Below are positions 7,342-17,155 of a stretch of DNA of 64,000 nucleotides, in pieces. The DNA is from an uncultured Emergencia sp. Lineage in GTDB: Bacteria; Bacillota; Clostridia; Peptostreptococcales; Anaerovoracaceae. Each line of letters starts with the position of its first letter. The first letter of the stretch is position 1. Where the stretch lies: NCBI GenBank assembly GCA_937997955.1, contig CALLDR010000202.1, forward strand, positions 1 through 64,000. The letters are read 5' to 3'. Under the pieces are notes generated by a model. The model ran no database searches. It saw only the letters and a program-made list of their open reading frames with translations, and was not told the DNA's origin. Made by a program: the position numbers and the translations under genes.

Positions 7342-9438
7342 TTACCTCTGTTCTTCCTTATCCCCGTCACGGTCTTCAGACTCGGCCGACTCTTCGTCAG
7401 CGTCATCTTCCCGCGGCGCGGCGTCTTCACCAATAGCTTCTTTTCCCTCTCCGCCTTTGGTGTCGTCTTCCTCGGAATCATCGTCCATATAATCCGTATC
7501 GTATCTCGCAAGCTCCTCGGCCAGCTGCGCTTCTTCCTCCTTGCGGAGTCTCTCGTATTCCGCTGCTTCTTCCGCGTTGATCTTCTGGATCTCGGCATCC
7601 TTCTGACGAACCTGTTCCGCCAGTCCCTGAGCGTCGATCTCGCCGGTGTACAGAGCCTCGAACTGCTCTCCGTCCAGCGTCTCTACCTCCAGCAAAGCCT
7701 GTGCTACCCGTTCCAGCTTATCCATGTTCTCTGTCAGGATGCGGACAGTCTCCTCATAGGCGTCCTCGATGATGGATCTCACCTCATGGTCGATCTCAGA
7801 AGCGACGCCCTCCGAATAGTTCTTCCTGGTGGAAAAGTCCTTGCCCAGGAACACCTCGTCGGAATCGCTGTAGTTGACAGGACCGATCTTGTCGCTGAAG
7901 CCGTACTTGGTCACCATGCCTCTGGCGATCTCCGTCGCACGCATGATGTCGTTGCTTGCGCCTGTGCTGATATCGTCCAGGGTCAGCTGCTCTGCCACAC
8001 GTCCGCCCAGCAGATGCTTGATGGCGTTGAGCATGCCCTTCTTTGTCTCGTATGCCTTATCCTTCTCCGGCAGTGCCATGGTAAAGCCGCCGGCGCTGCC
8101 TCTCGGAATGATGGTGATCTGATGCACCGGATCGGAATTAGGCAATGTACGCATGACCACGGCGTGGCCCGCTTCGTGATAGGCCGTCAGCTTCCGTTCC
8201 TCCGGACTGATGACCCGGCTCTTCTTGGCAGGTCCTGCCATAACCTTGGTCGCCGCCTCTTCGATCTCCGCCATGCGGATCTTCCGTCCGTTTCGTCTCG
8301 CCGTGATCAGAGCCGCCTCGTTGAGCAGGTTCTCCAGATCCGCAGGGGTAAAGCCCGGCGTCCGTCTGGCCAGGATCTTCGGTGAAACCTCGTCGGACAG
8401 CGGTTTGTTCTTGGAGTGGACCTTGATGATCTCCTCTCTGCCTTTGATGTCAGGCACGCCGATGACGATCTGCCGGTCAAAACGTCCCGGTCTGAGCAAA
8501 GCCGGGTCCAAAACGTCCGGCCGGTTGGTGGCAGCCAAAATGATGATGCCGGAATTCTCGCCGAAACCGTCCATCTCCACCAGCAGCTGGTTCAGGGTCT
8601 GCTCTCTCTCGTCGTTGCCGCCGCCCAGGCCAGCGCCTCTCTTGCGGCCTACGGCGTCGATCTCGTCGATGAACACGATACAAGGCGCGTTCTTCTTGGC
8701 CTGCTCGAACAGGTCTCTGACACGGGACGCGCCGACGCCGACGAACATCTCTACGAAGTCAGAACCGCTGATGGTAAAGAACGGCACGCCGGCCTCGCCG
8801 GCTGTCGCCTTGGATACATAGGTCTTACCAGTGCCCGGAGGGCCTACCAGCAGGATACCCTTCGGAATCCTGGCGCCCACCTCGTTGTATTTTCTCGGAT
8901 CCTTCAGGAAGTCCACGACTTCCTCCAGTTCCTCTTTTTCTTCATCTAATCCGGCCACGTCGTCAAAGGTGATCTTCTTCCCTTCACCCTTGTACATTCT
9001 GGCCTTGCTCTTTCCAAAGGAAAACGCCTTGCCGTTGCCGCCCTGGTTCATCATCAGATAGAACAGGAAGCCCAGCGCCACCACCATGATCAGGGTCGGC
9101 AGCAGGCTGAGGATCGTAGATCCCGAGCTTGGCGGCGGCGTCTCCACCGTCAGCGTCTTCTCATCCATCTGCGGGAAGATATACTTATCCTCCAGGTAAT
9201 TGATCTCCACCACGGAGGACGCCCACGCGTACACGTAAGAATCCGCTCCCACCTTACCGGTCAGCTTGTTGCCGTCGATGGTGATCTCACTGATCTTCTC
9301 CTGCTCCAAATAATTGGCAAAGGTCGAGAACTTGACCTGCTTGTATTCCCCGTCAGCGCCCTTATAGAAGAAGGCCGCCGCAAGGACCAGAGCAAAGATG
9401 ATTAAGTAAATACTTACATTCTTCGCAAATTTTTTCAA
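7342..9438 (-). CDS. ftsH: ATP-dependent zinc metalloprotease FtsH
   Basis: Membrane-anchored AAA+ protease that degrades misfolded and regulatory proteins. 698 residues: membrane helix 8-25, extracytoplasmic domain, second helix about 108-130, AAA domain with Walker A GPPGTGKT at 199-206, Walker [10 protein letters not shown] near 253-261, second region of homology [19 protein letters not shown], and the zinc motif HEAGH at 421-425. The last ~55 residues are an unusually acidic tail (runs of Asp/Glu from [10 protein letters not shown] to the end), longer than in B. subtilis FtsH. It follows tilS by 75 nt and precedes the PucR-type gene by 3 nt. Confidence 0.97.
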   Translation of the reverse strand: MKKFAKNVSIYLIIFALVLAAAFFYKGADGEYKQVKFSTFANYLEQEKISEITIDGNKLTGKVGADSYVYAWASSVVEINYLEDKYIFPQMDEKTLTVETPPPSSGSTILSLLPTLIMVVALGFLFYLMMNQGGNGKAFSFGKSKARMYKGEGKKITFDDVAGLDEEKEELEEVVDFLKDPRKYNEVGARIPKGILLVGPPGTGKTYVSKATAGEAGVPFFTISGSDFVEMFVGVGASRVRDLFEQAKKNAPCIVFIDEIDAVGRKRGAGLGGGNDEREQTLNQLLVEMDGFGENSGIIILAATNRPDVLDPALLRPGRFDRQIVIGVPDIKGREEIIKVHSKNKPLSDEVSPKILARRTPGFTPADLENLLNEAALITARRNGRKIRMAEIEEAATKVMAGPAKKSRVISPEERKLTAYHEAGHAVVMRTLPNSDPVHQITIIPRGSAGGFTMALPEKDKAYETKKGMLNAIKHLLGGRVAEQLTLDDISTGASNDIMRATEIARGMVTKYGFSDKIGPVNYSDSDEVFLGKDFSTRKNYSEGVASEIDHEVRSIIEDAYEETVRILTENMDKLERVAQALLEVETLDGEQFEALYTGEIDAQGLAEQVRQKDAEIQKINAEEAAEYERLRKEEEAQLAEELARYDTDYMDDDSEEDDTKGGEGKEAIGEDAAPREDDADEESAESEDRDGDKEEQR

Positions 9439-9513
9439 TTCTTATCTTTCCTCCCATATATATTTTCAGTCTTGCTGGAATTTGTTCTTTCTTAACAAAA
9501 CAGTCGTATTATT

Positions 9514-10935
9514 TTAGCACATATCACAAATTTTTTCAATATATATCACCTTTTTTGTGCTTGCCTCCACAGAATATTTTCCGCTGTACCGGCTCCATCC
9601 CTGTACGGGCAGTACCCACAGGACCTCGCTGCCTACTGCGGCAAGGAGGATCCGGTCCCGGTCATCCCTCGGCACCTTGCGGTCCACGAAGAGATCCTGC
9701 AGCTTCTTCCTGCCTCCTCCGCCCAGGGCGATGAAATCTCCCTGCTGCCGGGTCCTGATGCACAGCAGTCCGGCGGCGTGTTCCCCATACACCGCCTCCA
9801 GAGCGTCCAGATCAAAAGCCGCGCGGCCCCCTTTCCTCGCCGGAAGCCGGCTGTATTCCTCCGCCGTCACGACGCGGATCCGCACCTCCGACGGCTCAGC
9901 CTCCCCCGACGCGTACGCCTTTGATGCAACGCGCACGTCGCCGTAGACGCGGACAAAACGGTATCCGTCCGGCAGATCACAGCCTGCTGACGGTCCGGCG
10001 TGAAACACGATGGCTTCACAGCTCTCGTAATGGGCGTAGCTGACGTCCTCGGTCAATCCGACCTGCTGAAAGGCCAGCGACAGAACCCGCTGCCGCAGCG
10101 CCGGATCCAGCTCCCTGAGCCCGTCTCCCTCCAGGGTCACCATGGCCGGAGTCTGCTCCAGGCAGAGGCGGTCATAAGCCTGCTTCGCCTGTGACCAGAG
10201 AAACTGGCTGTCCCGGGCCGCGATTTTTCCCATCCTATTCAGTGTATCCTTTATATTGGCATTGTATTCCTGCTCCAGCAACGGGATCAACTGCAGCCGC
10301 AGCCGGTTCCTGGTATACAGCGGCTCCTGGTTGGTGGCGTCCACACAGGGCCGCAGCTGGTTTTCACGGCAATACGCCAAAATTTCTTCCTTATATATGT
10401 CCAGCAGAGGGCGGACGATCCGATTCTCCTCCTCATCAAAGCGGCTGTAGCTGATGCCGGAAAGTCCGTCTGTGCCCGCGCCCCGCAAGACGCGGAACAA
10501 AATCGTCTCCGCCTGGTCGTCGGCGTTCTGCGCTACGGCGATGCGGATATCCTCCGGCCTGACGCCCTTTGACCGGAGCTCCGCGGCTTCTCTGGCAAAG
10601 GCTTCATAGCGGACCTTGCGGCCGGCCTCCTCGCTGGTCAAGCGCTCCTTTGCCGCGATGGCGCTGCAGTCATAGACGTACACCCTGGCCGGGAATCCCG
10701 CCTGAAGGCAGAAATCCTCCACAAAGCGCTGGTCCGCCTCGGCCGCGCCGGGCCGCAGCTTATGATTGACGTGGACCGGATAGACGGTCAGGTCCCAGTC
10801 CTCCGCCAGCCGCAGGAGTATATGAAAAAGGCACAGCGAATCTGGGCCTCCGGAGAGTCCCAGTACGATGTGCTGATGTTTTTCGATCAATTGATGGTCT
10901 CTGATCGTCTTCAGTACCTTTTCAAATGTGGTCAT
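9514..10935 (-). CDS. tilS: tRNA(Ile)-lysidine synthetase
   Basis: Converts the wobble C34 of tRNA-Ile(CAU) to lysidine using ATP and lysine, which is essential for AUA decoding. 473 residues with the N-type PP-loop SGGPDS at 28-33 and the TilS signatures NHKLRPGAAEADQRFVEDF and AQNADDQAETILFRVLRG. The full-length C-terminal substrate-recognition domain is present (GDFIALGGGGRKKLQDLFVDR near residue 400). It lies 15 nt after the NYN gene and just upstream of ftsH, the conserved Firmicute order. Confidence 0.95.
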   Translation of the reverse strand: MTTFEKVLKTIRDHQLIEKHQHIVLGLSGGPDSLCLFHILLRLAEDWDLTVYPVHVNHKLRPGAAEADQRFVEDFCLQAGFPARVYVYDCSAIAAKERLTSEEAGRKVRYEAFAREAAELRSKGVRPEDIRIAVAQNADDQAETILFRVLRGAGTDGLSGISYSRFDEEENRIVRPLLDIYKEEILAYCRENQLRPCVDATNQEPLYTRNRLRLQLIPLLEQEYNANIKDTLNRMGKIAARDSQFLWSQAKQAYDRLCLEQTPAMVTLEGDGLRELDPALRQRVLSLAFQQVGLTEDVSYAHYESCEAIVFHAGPSAGCDLPDGYRFVRVYGDVRVASKAYASGEAEPSEVRIRVVTAEEYSRLPARKGGRAAFDLDALEAVYGEHAAGLLCIRTRQQGDFIALGGGGRKKLQDLFVDRKVPRDDRDRILLAAVGSEVLWVLPVQGWSRYSGKYSVEASTKKVIYIEKICDMC

Positions 10936-10950
10936 AGTCTGTCTCTTTTT

Positions 10951-11700
10951 CTATTTCTTCCGTATCAGGATCTGTTTGTTGTTGGGGCCGGCCCGGTGCA
11001 CCCGAATCTCGAAGACGTTCAGGGACCGGATAAACGGCGTCAGCTTGGTATAGCCGAAGTTCCGCACGTCGAAATCGGGATACCGCTTGGACAAGATGGT
11101 TCCCAAAGCGCCGGTGGTCATCCAGCCGTCGTCGTCGGAGTTCTCCTCCACCATGTCCACGATGGAGGATTTCAGGGCTTCCAGGTTGTCCTGGACGCTG
11201 GCCTTCTTGCTCTCCTTTACCTCTTCATCTGCCTTGGCCAGCTCCTTCTTCTCTGAATAGATCAGATCCAGATATTTGAACCGGTTGCAGGCCGCGATAA
11301 AGGCTCTCGGCGTCTTTTGCTCGCCCATGCCGATGACGTCCATGCCGGATTCCCGCAGCCGCGCCGCCAGCCTGGTAAAGTCGCTGTCGCTGGTCACCAG
11401 GCAGAAGCCGTCCACGTTCTCTGAATACAGGATATCCATGGCATCGATGATCATGGCCGCGTCTGTGGAGTTCTTTCCCGTGGTATAGCCGTACTGCTGG
11501 ACCGGAATGATGGAGTTTTCCAGCAGGTTTTTCTTCCAGCCTTCCAGGTTGGGATTGGTCCAGTCTCCGTAGATCCTCCGGTACGTGGCCGTCCCGTAGG
11601 TGGACACCTCGTCCATGATGGTCTTGATGTATTTGCCCGCGATATTGTCGGCGTCGATGAGCACCGCGTATCGCATGTCCATATTTTTGTCTTCCGTCAT
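10951..11700 (-). CDS. NYN-domain protein with C-terminal LOTUS (OST-HTH) domain
   Basis: 249 residues. The N-terminal ~150 residues are a LabA-like NYN/PIN-fold nuclease domain with the expected acidic residues in VLIDADNIAG, KNSTDAAMIIDAMDIL and LVTSDSDFTRLA. The C-terminal ~75 residues (DNLEALKSSIVDMVEEN through NVFEIRV) fit an OST-HTH/LOTUS RNA-binding module. The family is predicted to act on RNA; substrate and activity are unknown. It is the first gene of the tilS-ftsH string with only 15 nt before tilS, suggesting an RNA-related role in the same transcript. The start is uncertain: ATGs at residues 1, 7 and 9 are all possible and no ribosome site is clearly best. Confidence 0.82.
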   Translation of the reverse strand: MTEDKNMDMRYAVLIDADNIAGKYIKTIMDEVSTYGTATYRRIYGDWTNPNLEGWKKNLLENSIIPVQQYGYTTGKNSTDAAMIIDAMDILYSENVDGFCLVTSDSDFTRLAARLRESGMDVIGMGEQKTPRAFIAACNRFKYLDLIYSEKKELAKADEEVKESKKASVQDNLEALKSSIVDMVEENSDDDGWMTTGALGTILSKRYPDFDVRNFGYTKLTPFIRSLNVFEIRVHRAGPNNKQILIRKK

Positions 11701-11709
11701 ATTTATATC

Positions 11710-11900
11710 GTTTTCCTCTCTGCTTTTATTTGCTTCTAACTACTGTCCTTTTTCTTCTGTTTTTTGCTTCTCTTAGTCTTTGCTGCCTTTAGTCTTTGGC
11801 TGCCTTTGATCTTTTTCCTTTCTTTGGTCTTCTGCTTTCCTTGGACTTTTGGTTTCCTTGGACTTTTGATTTCCTTATTTTTTGATTTTGATGACAGCCT
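11710..11900. repeat. Strand-biased purine/pyrimidine tract with short imperfect repeats
   Basis: The plus strand is almost all pyrimidine with scattered TTTG/TTGG units. Near-copies of TTTCCTTGGACTTTTG recur twice around 11840-11875, with degenerate CTTTGGTCTTC-like units before them. The minus strand can be read as short Lys-rich frames (up to 38 codons), but none has a family or strong ribosome site. It lies between the ALDH stop and the NYN gene, so a promoter for the tilS string would have to sit in or near it; I see none clearly. Confidence 0.55.
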
Positions 11901-11946
11901 TTCATGATGATCCGCTGGGCTCCCCTTCTGCCCGCTTCGCCCGCCT

Positions 11947-13329
11947 CTATCTCAGGAACATTCTGAGCCAGCGAAGGCTGTCTCCGTAAGGAGGATACCG
12001 CAGAGGCACATCCAAGCGGAGGCTTTTGCGGAGCACGCTCTTTTGATGGCTGAAGGTCCGAAAGCTCTGTTTGCCGTGATAGCTTCCCATGCCGCTCTCT
12101 CCCACGCCGCCAAAGGGCAGGCCGGGCGCGGCCAGATGCATGATCGTATCGTTGACACAGCCGCCGCCAAAGGACAGGCTTCCCGTCACATATCTGATAT
12201 TCTGTTCCGAACGGCTGAACATATACAGCGCCAGCGGCCGCGGTCTTTTTTCGATCTCGCTCTTCGCCTCATCTAATCGGTCATAGGCGATGACCGGCAG
12301 GATCGGTCCGAATATCTCATCTTCCATGGCGGGGCTTTCCCAGCTGGCGTCCTCCAGGATCACCGGCTCGATCTTCAGCCGGTTCCGGTCTGTATACCAG
12401 GTCCGCGCCGGAGGCTCCGCTTCCAGCAGGCCGCACAGCCTGTCAAAGTGCTTCTCATTGATGATCTTTCCGTAATCCTTGCTCTCCATGGGATCGTCCC
12501 CGTACAGCGCGCGGATATTTCGATCCATGGCGCTGACCAGCTCTTCCTTTACCGAGCTGTGGACCAGCACATAATCAGGCGCTACGCAGGTCTGTCCGCA
12601 GTTGAGGAATTTGCCCCAGACGATCCGTCTGGCGGACATGGCGATATCCGCCGTTTCGTCTACGATACACGGGCTTTTGCCGCCCAGCTCCAGAGTTACC
12701 GGCGTCAGACGCTCCGCTGCCGCCGCCATCACCTGTCTGCCCACGGCCTTGCCGCCGGTAAAAAAGATGTAGTCGAAGGGCTGCCGCAGCAGATCCTGGT
12801 TGGCCTCTCTGCCCCCGGTCACCGTATACACGTAAGACTCGTCAAAAGCCTCGGCCAGAATCCCTTTGATCGCCTCTGAAACCTTTGGCGAATAGGCCGA
12901 CGGTTTGACGACGGCGCAGTTGCCGGCAGCCAGGGCTCCCGCCAGAGGCGTCAGGGTCAGCTGCACGGGGTAGTTCCACGGCGACATGATCAGAACGCTG
13001 CCATAGGGCTCCTGCAGGAGCTTTCCGCTGGAAGGGAAGTTGGCAAGGCCCGTCCTGGCCCGCCTCGGCAGCGCCAGCTGTTTCAGATGCCGGAGCAGAT
13101 AGCTGATCTCGCTGTACACGATGCCCAGCTCCGTGGCGTAGGCTTCATAGGCGGATTTACCCAGATCTGCCCGAAGCGCCGAGAAGAGCTCTTCCTCATG
13201 GGCGCGGATCGTCTCCCGCAGCCGGATCAGCCCATACCTGCGGTATGCCAGATCCCTGGTGGCGCCGCCGCGAAACAGCTGGCGCTGCCGGTCCAGGACC
13301 TGCTTGATATCCGAATAAAATTCCTTCAT
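11947..13329 (-). CDS. Aldehyde dehydrogenase, class 3-like
   Basis: NAD(P)-dependent oxidation of aldehydes to acids. The 460-residue protein has the ALDH fold in order: SPWNYP (catalytic Asn 119), FFTGG cofactor loop near 189-193, TLELGGKSP (general base Glu 214), and NCGQTCVAPDYVL with the catalytic Cys at 248. Length and the QTCVAPDY motif match the class 3/fatty-aldehyde group (YwdH, AldH-type) rather than the longer class 1/2 enzymes. It is a single gene with 200-250 bp on both sides. The substrate cannot be told from context; a medium- or long-chain aldehyde is the family default. Confidence 0.9.
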   Translation of the reverse strand: MKEFYSDIKQVLDRQRQLFRGGATRDLAYRRYGLIRLRETIRAHEEELFSALRADLGKSAYEAYATELGIVYSEISYLLRHLKQLALPRRARTGLANFPSSGKLLQEPYGSVLIMSPWNYPVQLTLTPLAGALAAGNCAVVKPSAYSPKVSEAIKGILAEAFDESYVYTVTGGREANQDLLRQPFDYIFFTGGKAVGRQVMAAAAERLTPVTLELGGKSPCIVDETADIAMSARRIVWGKFLNCGQTCVAPDYVLVHSSVKEELVSAMDRNIRALYGDDPMESKDYGKIINEKHFDRLCGLLEAEPPARTWYTDRNRLKIEPVILEDASWESPAMEDEIFGPILPVIAYDRLDEAKSEIEKRPRPLALYMFSRSEQNIRYVTGSLSFGGGCVNDTIMHLAAPGLPFGGVGESGMGSYHGKQSFRTFSHQKSVLRKSLRLDVPLRYPPYGDSLRWLRMFLR

Positions 13330-13555
13330 ATGTATCCCCCTCTGTGTTCTGTTTCACTGCATTTCACGCTTTACATTTCACTCTTTTCATTATATCAACC
13401 CAGCCGCTTTCACGCAAGCATCAAAAGCGGACAAAAAGGGCCGCGCACACATAATAACTTTGCAGTTATATTTTCCGGTGCGTCAGCCCTATCTTTGACC
13501 GATCAGAGTGGAATCAAACTCTGATGGGTTTCACGTATAAATTTGATTTTATTAT
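13330..13555. other. Junction between the ALDH gene and the dpp operon
   Basis: No gene is seen. An inverted repeat ATCAGAGT (13502-13509) / ACTCTGAT (13518-13525) lies 30 nt past the end of the dpp operon without a T-run, and an ATAACT/AGTTAT hairpin lies near 13456-13471. Base composition changes here from GC-rich to clearly more AT-rich, marking the left edge of the lower-GC block. Confidence 0.5.
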
Positions 13556-15172
13556 TTATTTTTGACAAACCATATTTTTGAAGTTCCAATCCCATGCCGA
13601 TCCAATGCTCATATCGCCATAATCGTAATCGTTGCTGATAACTGCAAAGTTTCTCGTGTAATTGTAAACATAGTACGGTTCATCTTCTGTAATGATATCG
13701 CAAACCTCAAACAGCAGGTCCATTCTCTCGGTGTTGTCTACTGTAACACTTGCTTTTGACAAGAGCTCGTCTACAGTTTTATTGCTGTAGGATGCGCAGT
13801 TATATCCGCCTGCTCCGATATTGCTCGTAGTGTACAGCGGGTACAGGTTTCCTGATGGATCTGGATAATCTGCGCCCCAAGTCGCTACCAGCATATCGTA
13901 GTCTCTGACACCGTCTTTGTCCAAGATGTTGCCAAACTGATAGGAATACAACTCATCGCTGGTTACTGATACAACTTCGACGTCAATTCCAATTTGACTC
14001 AACGACTGCTGCAGCACAAGTGCCACGTCATATCTCTGTGAATCCGCCTGGCTGACTAAAACATTGCACGAGAAGCCTTCCGGTACACTGGACTTTGCCA
14101 TATACTCCTTTGCTTTCTCCAGATCATATACGTGCCCTGGCAAGCTTTCCACATATTCCTGCCATCTTTCTGGTTCCACTGTAAACAGGGAATCCGTCAT
14201 TGGCAGCTGACCTCCCTTGGTTCCAGTTTCTTTTACAATATTATCACTGATCGAGTCGATATCAATTGCATAAGAAATTGCTTTTCTCACGTTTATATCA
14301 TCAAAAGGCTCTCTTGCAGTGTTGAATGCGATATAGTGGATTCCCATTCCCGGATTATCGCAAACGGTCACATTGTCATAACCATGCAAAGTATCTAACA
14401 GATTCGTGGAGAAGTTCGCCGCCATATCGATCTGTCCGCTCTTCAGCGCGGTGGAAAGTGTCGTGTCGTCAGAAATAATGGAGAAGTCAATCTCATCAAC
14501 ATTAGTTTTAGCGCTGCTATCCCAATAATTTTCATTTTTTGTCAGCACAACTTTAGAACCAGAAGTCCAGCTTTCATATTTAAACGGACCAGTACCGATG
14601 ATTCCGCCATCTGCCGAACCGAAATCCTCTCCCTTTTCCTCTGCATAGTCCTTCTTTACGATCATACCGGCCGATGTAGCCAATACATACTGCCAATTTG
14701 CGTCTGGCTGAGAAAGCTTCACGGTTACCTCATAATCGCCAGTCGCTTCGATAGATTCGACATTTTCAAAAAACCAATTCATATATGAACCCAGGTTCTC
14801 GTCCATATGCCTCTGTAAAGAATATACCACATCATCAACCGTCATATCCGACCCGTCTGAAAATTTAACATCCTGTCTAAGATGATAAACATATGTCGTA
14901 GGGTCTGCAGCTTCCCAGGATTCCGCGAGATTACACTTCAGCGCATTGTTCTCATCATGACATAGCAGGCCTTCACATATATTATCGATCACGATGCTCG
15001 TGTCATTATCATATGCAAATGCCGGGTCGAGACGGACAATGTCCCCTGCCAAAGCCACATTCATGACTACTTTTCCATCTCCTCCATTGTCACCGCCGCC
15101 GCAGGCAGTAAATGCAGTTGCGATCATGAGTACAGCCAGCAATATTGCAGCATACTTTTTTGCCTTCTTCAT
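13556..15172 (-). CDS. dppE: Peptide ABC transporter substrate-binding lipoprotein
   Basis: A 538-residue cluster C (SBP_bac_5) binding protein for di/oligopeptides. A lipoprotein signal peptide ends at a lipobox (TAFTAC, Cys 24) followed by a Gly/Asp linker, anchoring it to the outer face of the membrane. Family signature segments include VVYSLQRHMDENLGSYMNW and VRKAISYAIDIDSIS. ATG 15172 is chosen because AAGGAGG precedes it, although the frame is open 19 codons upstream. It is the last gene of the seven-gene operon, the same order as Bacillus dppA-E. The ligand is inferred to be D-amino-acid-containing or murein-type peptides from the company of DppA. Confidence 0.88.
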   Translation of the reverse strand: MKKAKKYAAILLAVLMIATAFTACGGGDNGGDGKVVMNVALAGDIVRLDPAFAYDNDTSIVIDNICEGLLCHDENNALKCNLAESWEAADPTTYVYHLRQDVKFSDGSDMTVDDVVYSLQRHMDENLGSYMNWFFENVESIEATGDYEVTVKLSQPDANWQYVLATSAGMIVKKDYAEEKGEDFGSADGGIIGTGPFKYESWTSGSKVVLTKNENYWDSSAKTNVDEIDFSIISDDTTLSTALKSGQIDMAANFSTNLLDTLHGYDNVTVCDNPGMGIHYIAFNTAREPFDDINVRKAISYAIDIDSISDNIVKETGTKGGQLPMTDSLFTVEPERWQEYVESLPGHVYDLEKAKEYMAKSSVPEGFSCNVLVSQADSQRYDVALVLQQSLSQIGIDVEVVSVTSDELYSYQFGNILDKDGVRDYDMLVATWGADYPDPSGNLYPLYTTSNIGAGGYNCASYSNKTVDELLSKASVTVDNTERMDLLFEVCDIITEDEPYYVYNYTRNFAVISNDYDYGDMSIGSAWDWNFKNMVCQK

Positions 15173-15203
15173 TGTAATTACCTCCTTGTTAATTTTATTG
15201 AAT

Positions 15204-16169
15204 TTATCTATAACGATGGCATGCCACATAATGACCTTCCTCCACCATTACTAGCTCCGGTTCTTCCTCCCTGCAGCATTGCATGCATACTGAACATCGG
15301 GAGGCAAAACGACATCCCTTCGGGACATCAACCGCGGTAGGAATGTCTCCTGTCAAAAGGATTCGTTTACTTCCTTCTCCCATAGGATCTATCACAGGAA
15401 TAGCTGACATCAGCGCTTGAGTGTATGGATGCAGCAAGTTGCGGAACAAAATATTTGTCTTACCTGACTCAACGACACGTCCCAGATACATCACGGCCAC
15501 TTCATCGCAGATATGCTCTACTACCGTCATATCGTGTGAAATGAACAGCATCGTCGTATGGAAGGCTTCTTTTAAATCCAGAATCAGATTCAGGATCTGC
15601 GCTTGAACAGATACGTCCAATGCCGAAACCGGCTCATCTGCTACTATGAATCCAGGTTTCAACAGCAACGCTCTCGCAATAGCAAGCCGCTGCAGCTGTC
15701 CTCCCGACAGCTCGTGCGGAAATCGATCCAGTTCATTTTCCGTCAAACTGATATAAGAGAGGAGCTCCTGTATTCTGTTTTCAATCTCTTCTTTTTTCAT
15801 GCCATTGATCCTGCATGGCTCCCGCAGCGAATATCCAAGCTTTAACTTAGGATTAAAGCTTGAATAAGGATTCTGAAAGACCATTTGCATTTGGGAGAGC
15901 AATGGCCGCAGTTCCTTTCTGCTCTGATGGGAAATATCCTGCCCCCGAAAGAACACTTTTCCATCTGTCAAAGTCTGAAGGCGCATCATACACTTTCCTA
16001 AGGTGCTCTTTCCACAGCCCGACTCGCCTACAATACCATAGACGACGCCTTCCTTCACTTCAATTGACACGCCGTCCAGCGCTTTCAACGTTTTATTGCC
16101 TTGAAAAGGGTAATACCTTTTTATATTTTTTGTCTCAATGCATATGTTGCTTTGTTCCTGTCTGCTCAT
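15204..16169 (-). CDS. Peptide ABC transporter ATP-binding protein (OppF/DppF type)
   Basis: 321-residue ATPase that powers the importer at the cytoplasmic face. Walker A is GESGCGKST near residue 50, the signature is SGGQLQRLAIARAL, and Walker B is FIVADEPVSALD. The C-terminal oligopeptide-transporter extension carries the clustered cysteines of this family (GCRFASRCSVCMQCC). The ATG overlaps the stop of the partner ATPase by 4 nt. Bacillus dpp has one ATPase gene (dppD); having both D and F types here is the opp/E. coli dpp arrangement. Confidence 0.92.
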   Translation of the reverse strand: MSRQEQSNICIETKNIKRYYPFQGNKTLKALDGVSIEVKEGVVYGIVGESGCGKSTLGKCMMRLQTLTDGKVFFRGQDISHQSRKELRPLLSQMQMVFQNPYSSFNPKLKLGYSLREPCRINGMKKEEIENRIQELLSYISLTENELDRFPHELSGGQLQRLAIARALLLKPGFIVADEPVSALDVSVQAQILNLILDLKEAFHTTMLFISHDMTVVEHICDEVAVMYLGRVVESGKTNILFRNLLHPYTQALMSAIPVIDPMGEGSKRILLTGDIPTAVDVPKGCRFASRCSVCMQCCREEEPELVMVEEGHYVACHRYR

Positions 16170-17155
16170 TTCTCCTCACACTCCTCCGCAAAATGACATG
16201 CCGCCATATGGCCGGGACCAAACTCCGACTTGCAGGAGATCAGCAGAGGCTTCTCGATACTGCAACGTTCTGCAGCAAGTTCACATCGAGGTGCAAAAGG
16301 ACAACCCTCTACCAGATCGAAAAGTTCCGGCGGATTTCCCTTGATGGTGGTCAATTTTTCTCCAGCAAAGCCGCGCTTTGGGATGCTGGCGATCAATGCC
16401 CTGCTGTAAGGATTCATCGTATTTAAAAAGATGTCCTTTTTACTGCCCGTCTCCAATACCGTTCCAGCATACATAACTGAAACCTGATCGCAGATTTCTG
16501 ACACAATTCCAAAGTTATGCGTAATCACCAGAATTGCGACGCCAAGTTCCTTCTGAAGGTCCTTAAGAAGTTCCAAAATCTGGGCCTGAATCGTCACATC
16601 CAGCGCCGTCGTCGGCTCATCTGCTATGATCAGATCCGGCTTTGCTGCGATGGCCATTGCGATTACAACCCGCTGCAGCATTCCACCCGAGAATTCAAAC
16701 GGGTACTGCTCATACCTCACCTCCGGAGGAAAGATCCCCACCTGCTCCAGTAAAGCCATGGTTTTTTGCTTAGCCGTCTTCTTGTTGTCATGAAAATGAC
16801 GGATGAATACTTCGTCGATCTGCTCTCCCACAGTAAAAAGGGGATTTAATGCGGACATCGGATCCTGGAAAATCATGCTGATCTTCCTCCCTCTGATAGC
16901 CTGCATCTCCTTTTCAGAAAGCTGCAGAAGATCTCTTCCCTGAAGATTGATTTCTCCCCGCATCCGCACCAGCCGTTTATTATGCAGTCCCATCACAGCC
17001 TTAGCTGTAACGCTCTTGCCGCAGCCTGATTCGCCCACGATTCCATGAATAGAACCCTTCTCTACAGTTAAGTTTACCCCTCTTACCGCATGTATCAGTC
17101 CTCGCGTCGACATAATATCCACGGACAGGTTCTTTATTTCTAAGAGTGCTGACAT
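16166..17155 (-). CDS. dppD: Peptide ABC transporter ATP-binding protein (DppD/OppD type)
   Basis: 329-residue ATPase with Walker A GESGCGKSV near residue 42, a Q-loop in MIFQDPMSALNP, the signature SGGMLQRVVIAMAIA, and Walker B LIIADEPTTALD. Its C-terminal extension has GCPFAPRCELAAERC, the cysteine motif typical of OppD/DppD. The start overlaps the preceding permease gene by 16 nt and its end overlaps the OppF-like gene, so translation is coupled. It should form the ATPase heterodimer with the downstream product. Confidence 0.92.
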   Translation of the reverse strand: MSALLEIKNLSVDIMSTRGLIHAVRGVNLTVEKGSIHGIVGESGCGKSVTAKAVMGLHNKRLVRMRGEINLQGRDLLQLSEKEMQAIRGRKISMIFQDPMSALNPLFTVGEQIDEVFIRHFHDNKKTAKQKTMALLEQVGIFPPEVRYEQYPFEFSGGMLQRVVIAMAIAAKPDLIIADEPTTALDVTIQAQILELLKDLQKELGVAILVITHNFGIVSEICDQVSVMYAGTVLETGSKKDIFLNTMNPYSRALIASIPKRGFAGEKLTTIKGNPPELFDLVEGCPFAPRCELAAERCSIEKPLLISCKSEFGPGHMAACHFAEECEEK

